The translations under genes were made by a program, and so were the position numbers. The notes beneath the pieces were generated by a model. The model saw only the letters and a program-made list of their open reading frames with translations, made no database searches and was not told the origin of the DNA. From positions 1 to 36,910 of the forward strand of contig CANQCY010000002.1 in the NCBI GenBank assembly GCA_947591245.1: a DNA stretch of 36,910 nt, written 5' to 3'. The DNA comes from an uncultured Lachnospiraceae bacterium. Its GTDB lineage: Bacteria; Bacillota; Clostridia; Lachnospirales; Lachnospiraceae. This document shows, piece after piece, positions 8,362 to 16,248 of the stretch; the stretch's first letter is position 1, and the number at the start of each line of letters is the position of its first letter.

Positions 8362-8393
8362 AAAAGGCATAGAATTAAGCGTCTATGCCTTTT
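8362..8393 (-). terminator. Rho-independent terminator
   Basis: A perfect 12-bp stem, AAAAGGCATAGA (8362-8373) and TCTATGCCTTTT (8382-8393), around an 8-base loop. It is flanked by T-runs in both directions, with the longer one on the minus strand. It ends the transcript of the surface-protein gene at 8450-9259 and insulates pstS. Confidence 0.88.
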
Positions 8394-8449
8394 GTCCGTC
8401 TTCCCGATCATTGTGCGTTTACAAATGATTTTTTCTTTCAGCGCCCCTG

Positions 8450-9259
8450 TCATTCGCCATTACCAGACGACTTTCCTGCTTTAAACGTAATTTTCACATC
8501 TCCGCTTCCTACTGCCTTTTCAAAGCCTGCCGCGTCCTCAATCTTCCCTACCGTCGTATACTCATAGGGCGTCTTATGAGATTTATAAAAAGCCACCAGG
8601 CAATCTGAGCCATACAGCATGATATCTCCTGCTTTTATTTTTCCCGGCGCTTTCTCATCAGTAGGAAATTCCTCGTTAAAATAGTGGTACTTTTCATTCC
8701 CATTCAACTCTTTCATGTTAAGCGTCATAGGCATTTTCTCCACCAATTCATCTGCCGTTTTATTATTGTAAAAAATTGCCTGAAACGCCTCGCCGTTTAC
8801 CGTAAGAACAACCGGCGTGCCTTTCTTTTCCGCGGAAGAATTTGTACGGCGCACCCTGATCTTCAACCATTCCGTTCTGATTTTTCTGCCATTTTTCGAT
8901 ACCGTAACGGATATTTTGGCCGTCCCTGTCTTTTTTGCCTTTAATTTTCCCGTCCTGCTGACGGAAACAACGCTTTTATGATTTGAACTGTACTTTATCT
9001 TCATCCCGGATTTGTTTGGCGCGATTGAAATCTTTATCTTTTTGCCGCTTCCCTTTTTCATGCTAACCGTCTTTTTATTCGCTTTTTTAGAATCAACTTT
9101 TAATGTCACGGATAGATTTTCCCGTGCCTCCGTTTTTACTGCCGAAATAAGGCATACGCTAAATGAGAATGCCATATCCAGCACAAGCAATAGTGAAAAC
9201 AGTCTCTTTTTCCATTTATTCTGTCTCACTTTTTCGATTGTTTGATCGTTTTCCAACAT
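8450..9259 (-). CDS. Secreted Ig-like (BIG2-type) protein with cyclophilin-like domain
   Basis: A 269-residue exported protein. A charged N-terminus and hydrophobic segment (about 20-45, LFSLLLVLDMAFSFSVCLIS) form a signal peptide or anchor. Residues about 50-140 form a lysine-rich bacterial Ig-like domain with the BIG2 signature KIKYSSNHKSVVSVSRTGKL and KKTGTAKISVTV. The C-terminal third (VVLTVNGEAFQAIFYNNKTA, then GDIMLYGSDCLVAFYK) matches the cyclophilin-like fold family found in anaerobes, which is not known to be a peptidyl-prolyl isomerase. The start at 9259 has GAGGTG upstream and falls 17 bp after the DUF3737 gene; an earlier ATG at 9286 overlaps that gene and lacks a site. Confidence 0.72.
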   Translation of the reverse strand: MLENDQTIEKVRQNKWKKRLFSLLLVLDMAFSFSVCLISAVKTEARENLSVTLKVDSKKANKKTVSMKKGSGKKIKISIAPNKSGMKIKYSSNHKSVVSVSRTGKLKAKKTGTAKISVTVSKNGRKIRTEWLKIRVRRTNSSAEKKGTPVVLTVNGEAFQAIFYNNKTADELVEKMPMTLNMKELNGNEKYHYFNEEFPTDEKAPGKIKAGDIMLYGSDCLVAFYKSHKTPYEYTTVGKIEDAAGFEKAVGSGDVKITFKAGKSSGNGE

Positions 9260-9276
9260 TTTGCACCTCGATTTCA

Positions 9277-10155
9277 TCACACGCACATCCGAACGGGCGC
9301 CGGTTTCGCTTGCCTGCAGACCACATTGGTTTTCGTCGGATCAACCTTATCCCGCTCTATCGTCAGTTCGCCTATATAGTCCGCCTGAATGGTTCCTCCC
9401 GACGGATTCAGCACGCTGTCGATTTTTCCGGTTATATCTGCATCGACAGTGGAATATTCAAAGGCAAGCGTTGTGTTTAAGAGCTTGCAATTTTTCATCA
9501 CAAGGTTATCAATGTAGCACATTCCCTGCAGGCTTTCGACAGTGCAGTTGACGAGCGTCAGGTTTTTCGCGTTCCAGCCCAGATACTCTCCTGAAATGAA
9601 GGAATCATAGACCGTTACATTCTCGCTGTTCCAAAAAGCATCTTTGGACAGCAGGCGCGAGCTGCGTATTTCCACATTTTTTGCCCCATCGAAGGAATAA
9701 TTTCCATACAGCGTAAGATCGGAAACTTTCATATTGCTGCTGTTCATGGCAAAATAGTCCCCTTTTGCCATAACCTGCTCCAAAGTTACCCTGTCGCAGC
9801 TCCACAGGGTTTCCGCGGCATTTGGAAATGATACGTTCTTAAGCGCCACATCCTCGCATCGGCGGAAATTTTTCGGAGCTTCTATGGCGCTGTCCTCCAC
9901 GCATATGCGCTTCGTGTACCAGACGCCGGCTCTCCCCATCTCAAACCATGTGCAGTTTTTTACCACGATATCCTTGCAGTACCACAGCGGATACTTCCAC
10001 TTGAACATGCTGCCCGACAGCTCGATGTCATGGCTTTCCTTTAATGGCGATTCGCCGTTGTCAAAAATCGTGTCTTTTATGCGCAGATACCCGCTGCCAA
10101 ATAAAGCGCGTTCCCCTGTCAAAAATTCCTGACAGATTTCTTTTTTAATCTTCAT
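9277..10155 (-). CDS. DUF3737 family protein (right-handed beta-helix)
   Basis: A 292-residue DUF3737 protein with many short repeats of the type V-x-N-C-x-[FVL] and LWYCKDIVVKNCTWFE, the pattern of a right-handed parallel beta-helix. There is no signal peptide. Family members are widespread in gut Firmicutes and of unknown function. The start at 10155 is chosen because GGAGGG lies eight bases before it; the upstream in-frame ATG at 10170 overlaps that ribosome-binding site. A truncated MarR-family reading frame ends 15 bp upstream, suggesting the gene was once paired with a repressor. Confidence 0.85.
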   Translation of the reverse strand: MKIKKEICQEFLTGERALFGSGYLRIKDTIFDNGESPLKESHDIELSGSMFKWKYPLWYCKDIVVKNCTWFEMGRAGVWYTKRICVEDSAIEAPKNFRRCEDVALKNVSFPNAAETLWSCDRVTLEQVMAKGDYFAMNSSNMKVSDLTLYGNYSFDGAKNVEIRSSRLLSKDAFWNSENVTVYDSFISGEYLGWNAKNLTLVNCTVESLQGMCYIDNLVMKNCKLLNTTLAFEYSTVDADITGKIDSVLNPSGGTIQADYIGELTIERDKVDPTKTNVVCRQAKPAPVRMCV

Positions 10156-10170
10156 GCTTTTTCCCTCCAA

Positions 10171-10254
10171 TTATAATCCATGTTTTTTCGCGCAAGCATA
10201 AAGCGGAAGACATATTTGGTTTTCTAGTTTTAGCGGGTCAAATGGCGCCGCCAT
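10171..10254 (-). pseudogene. MarR-family regulator remnant (27-residue N-terminus)
   Basis: A 27-codon frame, MAAPFDPLKLENQICLPLYA followed by CAKKHGL and a stop, with GGGGAGG well placed before the ATG. The KLENQICLPLYACAK stretch is the usual first helix of OhrR/MarR-type repressors. No DNA-binding helix remains, so it is a 5' stub left by a deletion, although it may still be translated as a leader of DUF3737. Confidence 0.6.
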
Positions 10255-10269
10255 ATTTTTTGCCTCCCC

Positions 10270-10461
10270 TTACGATATAATCCCCCTTGCAAAATCCGCG
10301 GCCGCCTTTTGGTCGGCCTCATTTGGCCTGCCTTTGTGAAGCATTGCAAAAGCGCCCCGGCAGGAAGCAAGATTTAATCTCGCACTATTGATATGATCAT
10401 TATAATCCCTCTTTTTTGAGATATCAAGACCAAAAGATGAATAGAAGCTATCTATACTTTC
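10270..10461 (-). pseudogene. Unrecognised gene 3' remnant
   Basis: A stop-free minus-strand frame of about 64 codons ends at TAA (10270-10272), just before the ribosome-binding site of the MarR stub. It reads protein-like, for example RLNLASCRGAFAMLHKGRPN and ADQKAAADFARGIIS at the end. The family is not recognised. Its 5' side disappears into the left arm of the inverted-repeat element. It may be the tail of a gene cut by that element. Confidence 0.3.
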
Positions 10462-10865
10462 AGCCGCCTTTCTGGTATAATAACAATCAGAAAGGCGGCG
10501 CTTTTATGTATCATATTGCTATATGTGACGACGACAAAATATATATAGATTATTTGAAAGAAGTAATTCTTGGAAGCGGAGTTGACAAAGAAGAAGTTCT
10601 GTTCTATGAGTATGATTCTGGAGAAAACTTTCTGAATGATATATCAAATTTAAAAAGGAAGCCTTTGCCTGTCGCATGCCGTCTCCACCGCATACGCAAA
10701 AACATGTTTGCGCTCCCCTTTACGGAACCACCCGCTTGCCGGGTCTGTCGTCCATGCAGAACACCTGCATTTGTTCTCTTTTTTTTCCGCATTTTGGGTC
10801 CGCATAAAAACACCGCCTTTCTGATTATCATTATATCAGAAAGGCGGCTGAAAGCATAGAAAGCT
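10446..10865. mobile_element. 420-bp element with 63-bp imperfect inverted repeats (MITE-like)
   Basis: The left arm 10446-10508 and right arm 10803-10865 are near-identical inverted copies, differing at about eight positions. Each arm has its own 12-bp hairpin, GCCGCCTTTCTG...CAGAAAGGCGG(C), with a TATAAT-like loop, and each ends inward in a T-rich run and ATG. Between them are 294 bp with a truncated response-regulator start. The right end is three bases from the esterase stop codon. No transposase and no clear target duplication were seen, so either a MITE or a rearranged regulator promoter is possible. Confidence 0.6.
10506..10655 (+). pseudogene. Truncated LytTR/AgrA-type response regulator (receiver N-terminus)
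   Basis: From ATG 10506 the frame reads MYHIAICDDDKIYIDYLKEV and then VLFYEYDSGENFLNDISN, the beginning of an AgrA/LytR-type receiver domain including the acidic pocket ICDDD. Similarity ends near 10655, before the phospho-acceptor, and the frame continues to 10859 with unrelated low-quality sequence. It lies inside the inverted-repeat element and is the only plus-strand regulator in this part of the window. Confidence 0.7.
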
Positions 10866-10868
10866 GTT

Positions 10869-13013
10869 TTATTCTTTTGTAAAGAATATCTTTAATGTAT
10901 TGTACAAATGTATATGCCACTGATTCATATCATGCTTTGCACCCGGTATCAAGACAAAATCATAATTGCGGCCGGGAACTAAAATGTTTGAACGAACCAA
11001 AGCTTTCTGCATTAAATCCAACTGTCCGCCCAGCGCAAAGTCTTCTGTCCCGTTACCGCAGTACATATAACCAAGCGGCATGCCATTTGCTTCGCCTTCT
11101 TCGATTATTTTAATTAACTTATCTGCATCAGCATCATTTCCACTCTCCGTCTCAAAGTAACCTGAATATGGAGCAAACCATGCAAACAAGTCATAATTTC
11201 CGAAGAATGCAGACTGGTATGTGGTGGCAGAACCCATTGACAATCCCGCAAAGCCGCGATGCATGCGGCTTGCCTGCAGGCTTTTGATCGATACGTCGCC
11301 TTCTGCATATGTTGAATACTTGGCCTCAACAGCCGGAATCAGGTCATTACGCAATTCGTACTGGAACAGGACTGTAAGGTCAAATGCATCACTTGGTTCA
11401 GGAGCGCCTTCCGGACGATAGAATGTAGGGTTTACAATGATGCAAGGCTCACAGTATCCATCCTCAAACAACTGGTTAATCATACCCTTGTTATTCGTAT
11501 AGTCGCCATATATATTATCTCCCTTAATCCATGTATCGGCATTCTCGCCTCCGCCATGCATCAAATATAAGATATTATACTTTTCATTCGGATCATAGTT
11601 ATATGGCAGATACACATTAGCCCATTTATGAATCTTCTGCGAATTGCCCGGATCGTATGTCTCTGTATCGTACTCAATCACCTCAATCGTGCCTCTGTTA
11701 AGAGCCGGTTTGCCTACTGAATTCGGCACTTTTGTAACAAATCCGTTTACAATGCTTTCATCCTGCGTACCGCGTTTAAATATGCGCCTTGCAAAATTAT
11801 ATAAACCGGCTTTAAATAACTCATTATTATGCTCTCCATCCATCTCAAGATACAGGCATTCCGATCCATTATCCGTCAACGCCTTATTATAGGAATCCGG
11901 AGCTTCGCCCGCCACGTCGTCACTATTTCCCTTCTGAATCATAAGCAATGTCTGATCCTTATATTTTTCATCAATACGAAGACTGGCGTTATCGAAGTAA
12001 CCATTGGACAATAACCCTTCAACCGGAGCGAACGCTCCCATATATGCCACCTGTTCGGGAAGCGACAAACCAAGGTTCAATGCAATGCGGCCGCCCAGGC
12101 CGTATCCGGCTACCGCTGTGTTATAACGCTCCTTTGCCACAGAATATTTTGCCTCTACCTCCGGTTTTAAATCATCAGCAAAATCCTTAATAACATCTTC
12201 ATCTTTGTCGCCGCTGATATTCGGCATAACTACGATCATTTCCTTGGCAGCTTTAAATGCAATTGCATTATCCATAATTTGATCTGCAGCCATATCTTTC
12301 CATATGCTCTCAGTATCATTTTCGCCATGGAAAAGATATAATACAGGATACTGTTTATCCTGCGAATAATTTGCAGGAAGTTGCACAAGAACCGTATGCG
12401 TCTTATTTGTAGCCTTTGACGTATAAGCAAACTCTTCGATCGTTCCCTTTTGAACATTCTCCGAAGCATCTGCAAAATTATATGGAACATCTGAGTATTG
12501 ATCCGTCTCCGGGAACGGGCCAATAACAGGTTCCTGCGTGGCTGCAGGAACAGGAACCTGCGTAGCCGCAGAACCCTCTGTAGGCGCAGGAGCCTGCGTA
12601 TCCGCAGTTCCTGCATTATTGTTTGTTGGTATTGGCGATACTGCAGGCTGTACAGCTTTCTCGCTTTTCTTATTCACCTTTACAGTACATGTCAGCGTCA
12701 CCTTTTTCTTGCTTTTTTTCGCGGTGCAAATCACCTTTGTTTTTCCGGCTTTTACGCCTTTTACCACAAATGCGGCGTTGCCTTTTTTTGAAACGGCCGC
12801 AATCTTTTTTTGTTTAGACTTAACGGTCAGCTTATAACCCTTCGCATTCTTTACAGTTACTTTTTTCTTTGCACCTTCTTGAACTTTAACAGTTTTATTT
12901 GAAAGCGCCGGCTTAGATGCCTTTTTCGCATCCGCCTGTACTCCCGGCATAGCTGCCTGCATTACCAATGCGGCCGCCACCAGAAGCCCCATACACTTCC
13001 TAGCGTGTTTCAT
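10869..13013 (-). CDS. Secreted two-domain CE1-type (feruloyl-esterase-like) esterase with Ig-like N-terminus
   Basis: A 714-residue exported protein: signal peptide 1-27, lysine-rich Ig-like domain (about 35-115), Pro/Thr/Ala linker (about 120-170), then two alpha/beta-hydrolase domains of the CE1/esterase-D type. Domain 2 (about 440-714) has an intact nucleophile elbow GLSMG with Ser592, an HGGGE oxyanion region and a catalytic His candidate His694. Domain 1 (about 185-415) has GYGLGG at 303-308, with Gly305 where Ser is expected, so it is probably inactive and may bind substrate. The likely role is removing acyl or feruloyl groups from plant polysaccharides at the cell surface. The start at 13013 has GGGGAGG upstream. 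Confidence 0.85.
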   Translation of the reverse strand: MKHARKCMGLLVAAALVMQAAMPGVQADAKKASKPALSNKTVKVQEGAKKKVTVKNAKGYKLTVKSKQKKIAAVSKKGNAAFVVKGVKAGKTKVICTAKKSKKKVTLTCTVKVNKKSEKAVQPAVSPIPTNNNAGTADTQAPAPTEGSAATQVPVPAATQEPVIGPFPETDQYSDVPYNFADASENVQKGTIEEFAYTSKATNKTHTVLVQLPANYSQDKQYPVLYLFHGENDTESIWKDMAADQIMDNAIAFKAAKEMIVVMPNISGDKDEDVIKDFADDLKPEVEAKYSVAKERYNTAVAGYGLGGRIALNLGLSLPEQVAYMGAFAPVEGLLSNGYFDNASLRIDEKYKDQTLLMIQKGNSDDVAGEAPDSYNKALTDNGSECLYLEMDGEHNNELFKAGLYNFARRIFKRGTQDESIVNGFVTKVPNSVGKPALNRGTIEVIEYDTETYDPGNSQKIHKWANVYLPYNYDPNEKYNILYLMHGGGENADTWIKGDNIYGDYTNNKGMINQLFEDGYCEPCIIVNPTFYRPEGAPEPSDAFDLTVLFQYELRNDLIPAVEAKYSTYAEGDVSIKSLQASRMHRGFAGLSMGSATTYQSAFFGNYDLFAWFAPYSGYFETESGNDADADKLIKIIEEGEANGMPLGYMYCGNGTEDFALGGQLDLMQKALVRSNILVPGRNYDFVLIPGAKHDMNQWHIHLYNTLKIFFTKE

Positions 13014-13084
13014 ACTTAAAATACCTCCCCATTTCGTCAAATGTTTTTTCCTGATTTTTCAAGGAATTTTTAGTTTATATCTCA

Positions 13085-13159
13085 GATGAATAAGCCATAC
13101 GGATGGGCGTCTCCAGAGTCGGTTCGCGCCTTCGCCCGGAACGCCTCCTCTTATTTATC
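13085..13159 (-). ncRNA. Candidate three-way-junction structured RNA in the esterase leader
   Basis: In the 209-bp gap before the esterase the minus strand can fold into a closing stem (13150-13159 with 13085-13094, one mismatch), a GC-rich arm (13138-13145 with 13106-13114, one bulge) and a short hairpin CCAT-CCGT-ATGG (13095-13106). The junction is GC-rich compared with its flanks. It matches no riboswitch consensus that I can recall. A decayed gene end or a chance fold cannot be excluded. Confidence 0.35.
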
Positions 13160-13222
13160 ATTTCAGAGCTTCAAAAACACCCGAAATACATAATTCAACT
13201 CTAGCGCCTTTGCCCGATATTG

Positions 13223-14047
13223 TCAAGTATGAACCGCAGAGCCATCTCGAAAACAATTATAGATTATCCTTACAGCAACCTGTCCTTCAAACTGTAAAAC
13301 CCCCGCATGGCAAAATGCTTTTTCCAACAAAACGCAGACGTCATTGATTAAAAATTTTGTTTCAAAATTATCCACAGCATCAATGATAAAATCGTATTGG
13401 CCAATTATTTCTTCCGCATTATCTGCCGTTAATGCATGCGGGTACGCCTTTATCTCAATTCTATCGTTCAGCTTTTGCAGAGACAATTTTGCGGATTCCG
13501 CCTTATTCACGGATTCCGTCTCCATGTTATGTATAATCTGCCTTTGAAGATTTGAAATGCTTACCATATCCGCATCCATAATGCCAATCGTGCCTACTCC
13601 AGCGCCAGCGAGATATAAGGCTGCCGGCGAGCCAAGCCCTCCAGCCCCCACAATCAATACGCTGGAGTTTTTCAGTTTTTTCTGTCCCTCACTTCCAACC
13701 TGGGGAAGAATCATCTGCCTATCATATCTCCTGGCTTCCTCTGCGCTTAATTCTTCAAAATGCTGCAAAAGCCACGCCCGATACCCTCCTGAGAGGTTAT
13801 AAGCCTCAAATCCTTTTTGGATTAAATTTTCAGTTGCCGCAATGCTTTTTTCACCATAAGTGCAATACGCAATCAGCTTTTTATCTTTCGGAAATCTCTT
13901 AAGGCGCTCATCATTGCCATTTAGGCAGACTGCTCCCGGTATATGGCCATGCTGATATGCGGTTTCGCTTCTTGTATCGATACATATGTAATCATCTGCA
14001 GGCATCTCGCTCATCTGTTGTACGGAAATATTCTGTATCTGTTTCAT
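13223..14047 (-). CDS. Rhodanese-ThiF/MoeB fusion, C-terminally truncated
   Basis: A 274-residue protein. Residues 1-100 form a rhodanese-like domain (DDYICIDTRSETAYQHGHIPGA) with the active-site loop CTYGEKS, so the sulfur-accepting Cys is present. Residues about 110-250 form a ThiF/MoeB/HesA E1-like adenylation domain with the nucleotide-binding GAGGLGSPAALYLAGAGVG and DADMVSISNLQRQ. The protein stops shortly after CHAGVLQFEGQV, so the CxxC zinc sites and C-terminal part of MoeB/ThiF are missing, replaced by about 20 unrelated residues. Known fusions such as MoeZ have rhodanese at the C-terminus; here the order is reversed. It lies 19 bp after cysE, suggesting a sulfur-transfer role, possibly now defective. 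Confidence 0.78.
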   Translation of the reverse strand: MKQIQNISVQQMSEMPADDYICIDTRSETAYQHGHIPGAVCLNGNDERLKRFPKDKKLIAYCTYGEKSIAATENLIQKGFEAYNLSGGYRAWLLQHFEELSAEEARRYDRQMILPQVGSEGQKKLKNSSVLIVGAGGLGSPAALYLAGAGVGTIGIMDADMVSISNLQRQIIHNMETESVNKAESAKLSLQKLNDRIEIKAYPHALTADNAEEIIGQYDFIIDAVDNFETKFLINDVCVLLEKAFCHAGVLQFEGQVAVRIIYNCFRDGSAVHT

Positions 14048-14066
14048 CCCTCCACCTCTGCCCGGC

Positions 14067-15044
14067 TTAATTTTTAAACTGCAGTTCCCGATCCTTTACG
14101 CTTACTCTGGTATCTTTGCCTACTGATTTGGTAATAAACGCATTTCCTCCCACTACAACATTTTCTTCAATTACCGTATCGCCGCCTAAAATAGAAGAGC
14201 CAGAGTAAATCGTAACATAATCCCTTATGGTCGGATGCCTCTTTACTCCTTTAAGCTTCTGGCCGCCCTTTGTTGATAATCCGCCTAAAGTAACCCCTTG
14301 GTACACTTTAACATGTTCTCCGATTACTGTGGTTTCCCCAATCACAATTCCCGTGCCATGATCCATAAAAAAATATTTTCCGATCGTTGCGCCTGGATGA
14401 ATGTCAATTCCGGTAACGCTGTGCGCATGTTCAGTCATAATTCTTGGTATCATTGGCGTCCCAAGCAGGAACAGCTCATGGGCAATCCTATAAACAGAAA
14501 TCGCATACAGCCCCGGATAAGACAGGATGACCTCGTCTTTGCTTCCTGCCGCCGGATCACCCTCATATGCTGCCTGAATATCCGTATCCAGATATGCTCT
14601 GATCTGCGGTATCTTCTCCATGAAATCAAAGACCATATTCTGAGCTTTTTCCTCTAACTCATTGTCTGCGCATTCCGGATAAGTCCCGCAATATTTCAAG
14701 ACAATCATCGTCTGTTTCTTCAAGTGAAATATAACATCTTCAATCGTGGCAGACATATTATTTCTTAGACTGTAAATTTTATATGCTTTGTCACTGTAAT
14801 ATCCGGGATAAAGAATCTTCAACAATTTTTTTACAATATCTATTACCGCTTTCTTATCCGGCTGATTATATAAATCCGTTTTATTGACCGCCCTTTCATC
14901 GGTGTAATCATCCAGTATTAACTGAACGATGCTTTCCACCCTGTCCTCATTCAATCTTCCCATATCAGCATTCCTCTCTTCCGTTTTCCCAGCAGTATCC
15001 AACGCTTCCTGAATGGTTCTTCCGTTTAACGGTTCTGCCGCCAT
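14067..15044 (-). CDS. cysE: Serine O-acetyltransferase
   Basis: A 325-residue serine acetyltransferase, making O-acetylserine from serine and acetyl-CoA, the first step of cysteine synthesis. An N-terminal helical domain (about 30-185) precedes a left-handed beta-helix of hexapeptide repeats (TGIDIHPGATIGKYFFMDHG, VIGETTVIGEHVKVYQGVTL). The catalytic His of MDHG and the CoA-contacting GGQKLKGVKRHP region are present. The first ATG has only a weak site; an ATG at 14963 has AGAGGA nine bases upstream and may be the true start, giving 298 residues. It feeds both CysK paralogs in this window. The C-terminus QFKN lacks the terminal Ile often used to dock on CysK. Confidence 0.92.
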   Translation of the reverse strand: MAAEPLNGRTIQEALDTAGKTEERNADMGRLNEDRVESIVQLILDDYTDERAVNKTDLYNQPDKKAVIDIVKKLLKILYPGYYSDKAYKIYSLRNNMSATIEDVIFHLKKQTMIVLKYCGTYPECADNELEEKAQNMVFDFMEKIPQIRAYLDTDIQAAYEGDPAAGSKDEVILSYPGLYAISVYRIAHELFLLGTPMIPRIMTEHAHSVTGIDIHPGATIGKYFFMDHGTGIVIGETTVIGEHVKVYQGVTLGGLSTKGGQKLKGVKRHPTIRDYVTIYSGSSILGGDTVIEENVVVGGNAFITKSVGKDTRVSVKDRELQFKN

Positions 15045-15120
15045 ACTGCATGTCGCTTTCTAATTTTCCATCCATACTAAGCCTTTGTATATTTTTCATA
15101 ATCAAATAACGGAATTTTAT

Positions 15121-16248
15121 TCACTTCACGCCGCAATGATCTCCCCTGCCGACCACGATACGATAACCCACGCTCTCTACGCGTTTTTCCAGACAATTCC
15201 TACACTCCGCCGCTTCATCTCCCGTGCAGGCTTTTCCATCATATAATGCGTATTTATCCCGCACCCCTGCCGGAGACAGATTTGGCATCACCACATTGGC
15301 TCCCGCCTCTATCCCAAGTTCGCGACCTCTGGGATGGATTGTCGCTAAAGCCGTAGTTGCCGGTAACAATAAATCCGGCTGCTGGATGCGCAGTAAACTC
15401 AAAAGGTATAGCGTCAGTTCCATGCTTCCCTGCGCTTCTTTCGCAAACGGCGTGTCACTGTGTGGAATAAAAGGCCCTATTCCCACCATCTCCGGTTGCA
15501 GTTCCCTAATAAATTGAAAATCCTCCGCCAAATGTTCAGCCGTCTGTCCCGGACTTCCTACCATAAACCCGCATCCGGTCTGATAACCAATCTCTTTCAG
15601 ATTCCACAAACATTGCTTGCGATGTTTCAGCGATAAATTATGCGGATGCAGTTTTTGATAATGGGACTCTGCCGCCGTCTCATGACGCAATAAATAACGG
15701 TCCGCCCCTGCTTCCCAAAAACGTTCGTAGCTTTCCCGTTCGCGTTCCCCAATAGATAATGTGATGGCGCAATCCGGATAGCCCGTCCGAATCTGCCGTA
15801 TCAAATCTACAATACGGTCATCGGTATAATACGGATCTTCGCCTCCTTGTAACACAAATGTCCGAAATCCCAGTTTTTTCCCTTCCCTGCAGCACGCCAT
15901 AATATCCTCCCCGCTTAGGCGATATCGGTCTGCTTTAGCATTGCCGCAACGAATTCCGCAGTAATAACAATCATTTTTACAATAATTAGTAAACTCAATC
16001 AGCCCCCGGATATAAATGTTCTTGCCATATTGCCTGTCTCCAATGGCTCTTGCCTTCGTTCTTGCATAATCACGCAGTTCCGGACGATTAGCGCCAATCA
16101 GCGCCGCCATCTCTGCTTTAGACAATTCATGTTCCTGTTCCAGACGATCAATAAGCCGTTTTCCTTCTTCCACGGTCAATAGCGTATATTCTGAAACACC
16201 GATATTATCTCCTGTCCTCCATGTCATAGAATCGGCATTCGCTTTCAT
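15121..16248 (-). CDS. hydE: HydE-like radical SAM enzyme ([FeFe]-hydrogenase maturase family)
   Basis: A 375-residue radical SAM protein. The radical SAM cluster motif CX3CX2C is C90-KND-C94-YY-C97, in the HydE-specific setting [10 protein letters not shown]-like [20 protein letters not shown]. Near the C-terminus CX7CX2C ([12 protein letters not shown]) matches the accessory-cluster motif of many HydE proteins. HydE helps build the diiron subsite of [FeFe] hydrogenase. No HydF, HydG or hydrogenase gene is in the window; they may lie elsewhere, or the enzyme may serve another cofactor. It overlaps the mnmA-like gene by four bases (ATGA), and GGAGGGGG is upstream of the ATG. Confidence 0.88.
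   Translation of the reverse strand: MKANADSMTWRTGDNIGVSEYTLLTVEEGKRLIDRLEQEHELSKAEMAALIGANRPELRDYARTKARAIGDRQYGKNIYIRGLIEFTNYCKNDCYYCGIRCGNAKADRYRLSGEDIMACCREGKKLGFRTFVLQGGEDPYYTDDRIVDLIRQIRTGYPDCAITLSIGERERESYERFWEAGADRYLLRHETAAESHYQKLHPHNLSLKHRKQCLWNLKEIGYQTGCGFMVGSPGQTAEHLAEDFQFIRELQPEMVGIGPFIPHSDTPFAKEAQGSMELTLYLLSLLRIQQPDLLLPATTALATIHPRGRELGIEAGANVVMPNLSPAGVRDKYALYDGKACTGDEAAECRNCLEKRVESVGYRIVVGRGDHCGVK

Noticed and set aside
12540-12605. Repeated GCAGGAACCTGCGTA-like units as a regulatory repeat
   Set aside because: They encode the Pro/Thr/Ala linker of the esterase and are explained by protein low complexity.
13085-13159. Glycine or cyclic-di-GMP riboswitch
   Set aside because: Short resemblances (CGAAGG, CTCTGGAGA) were noted, but the conserved cores of these classes are not present.
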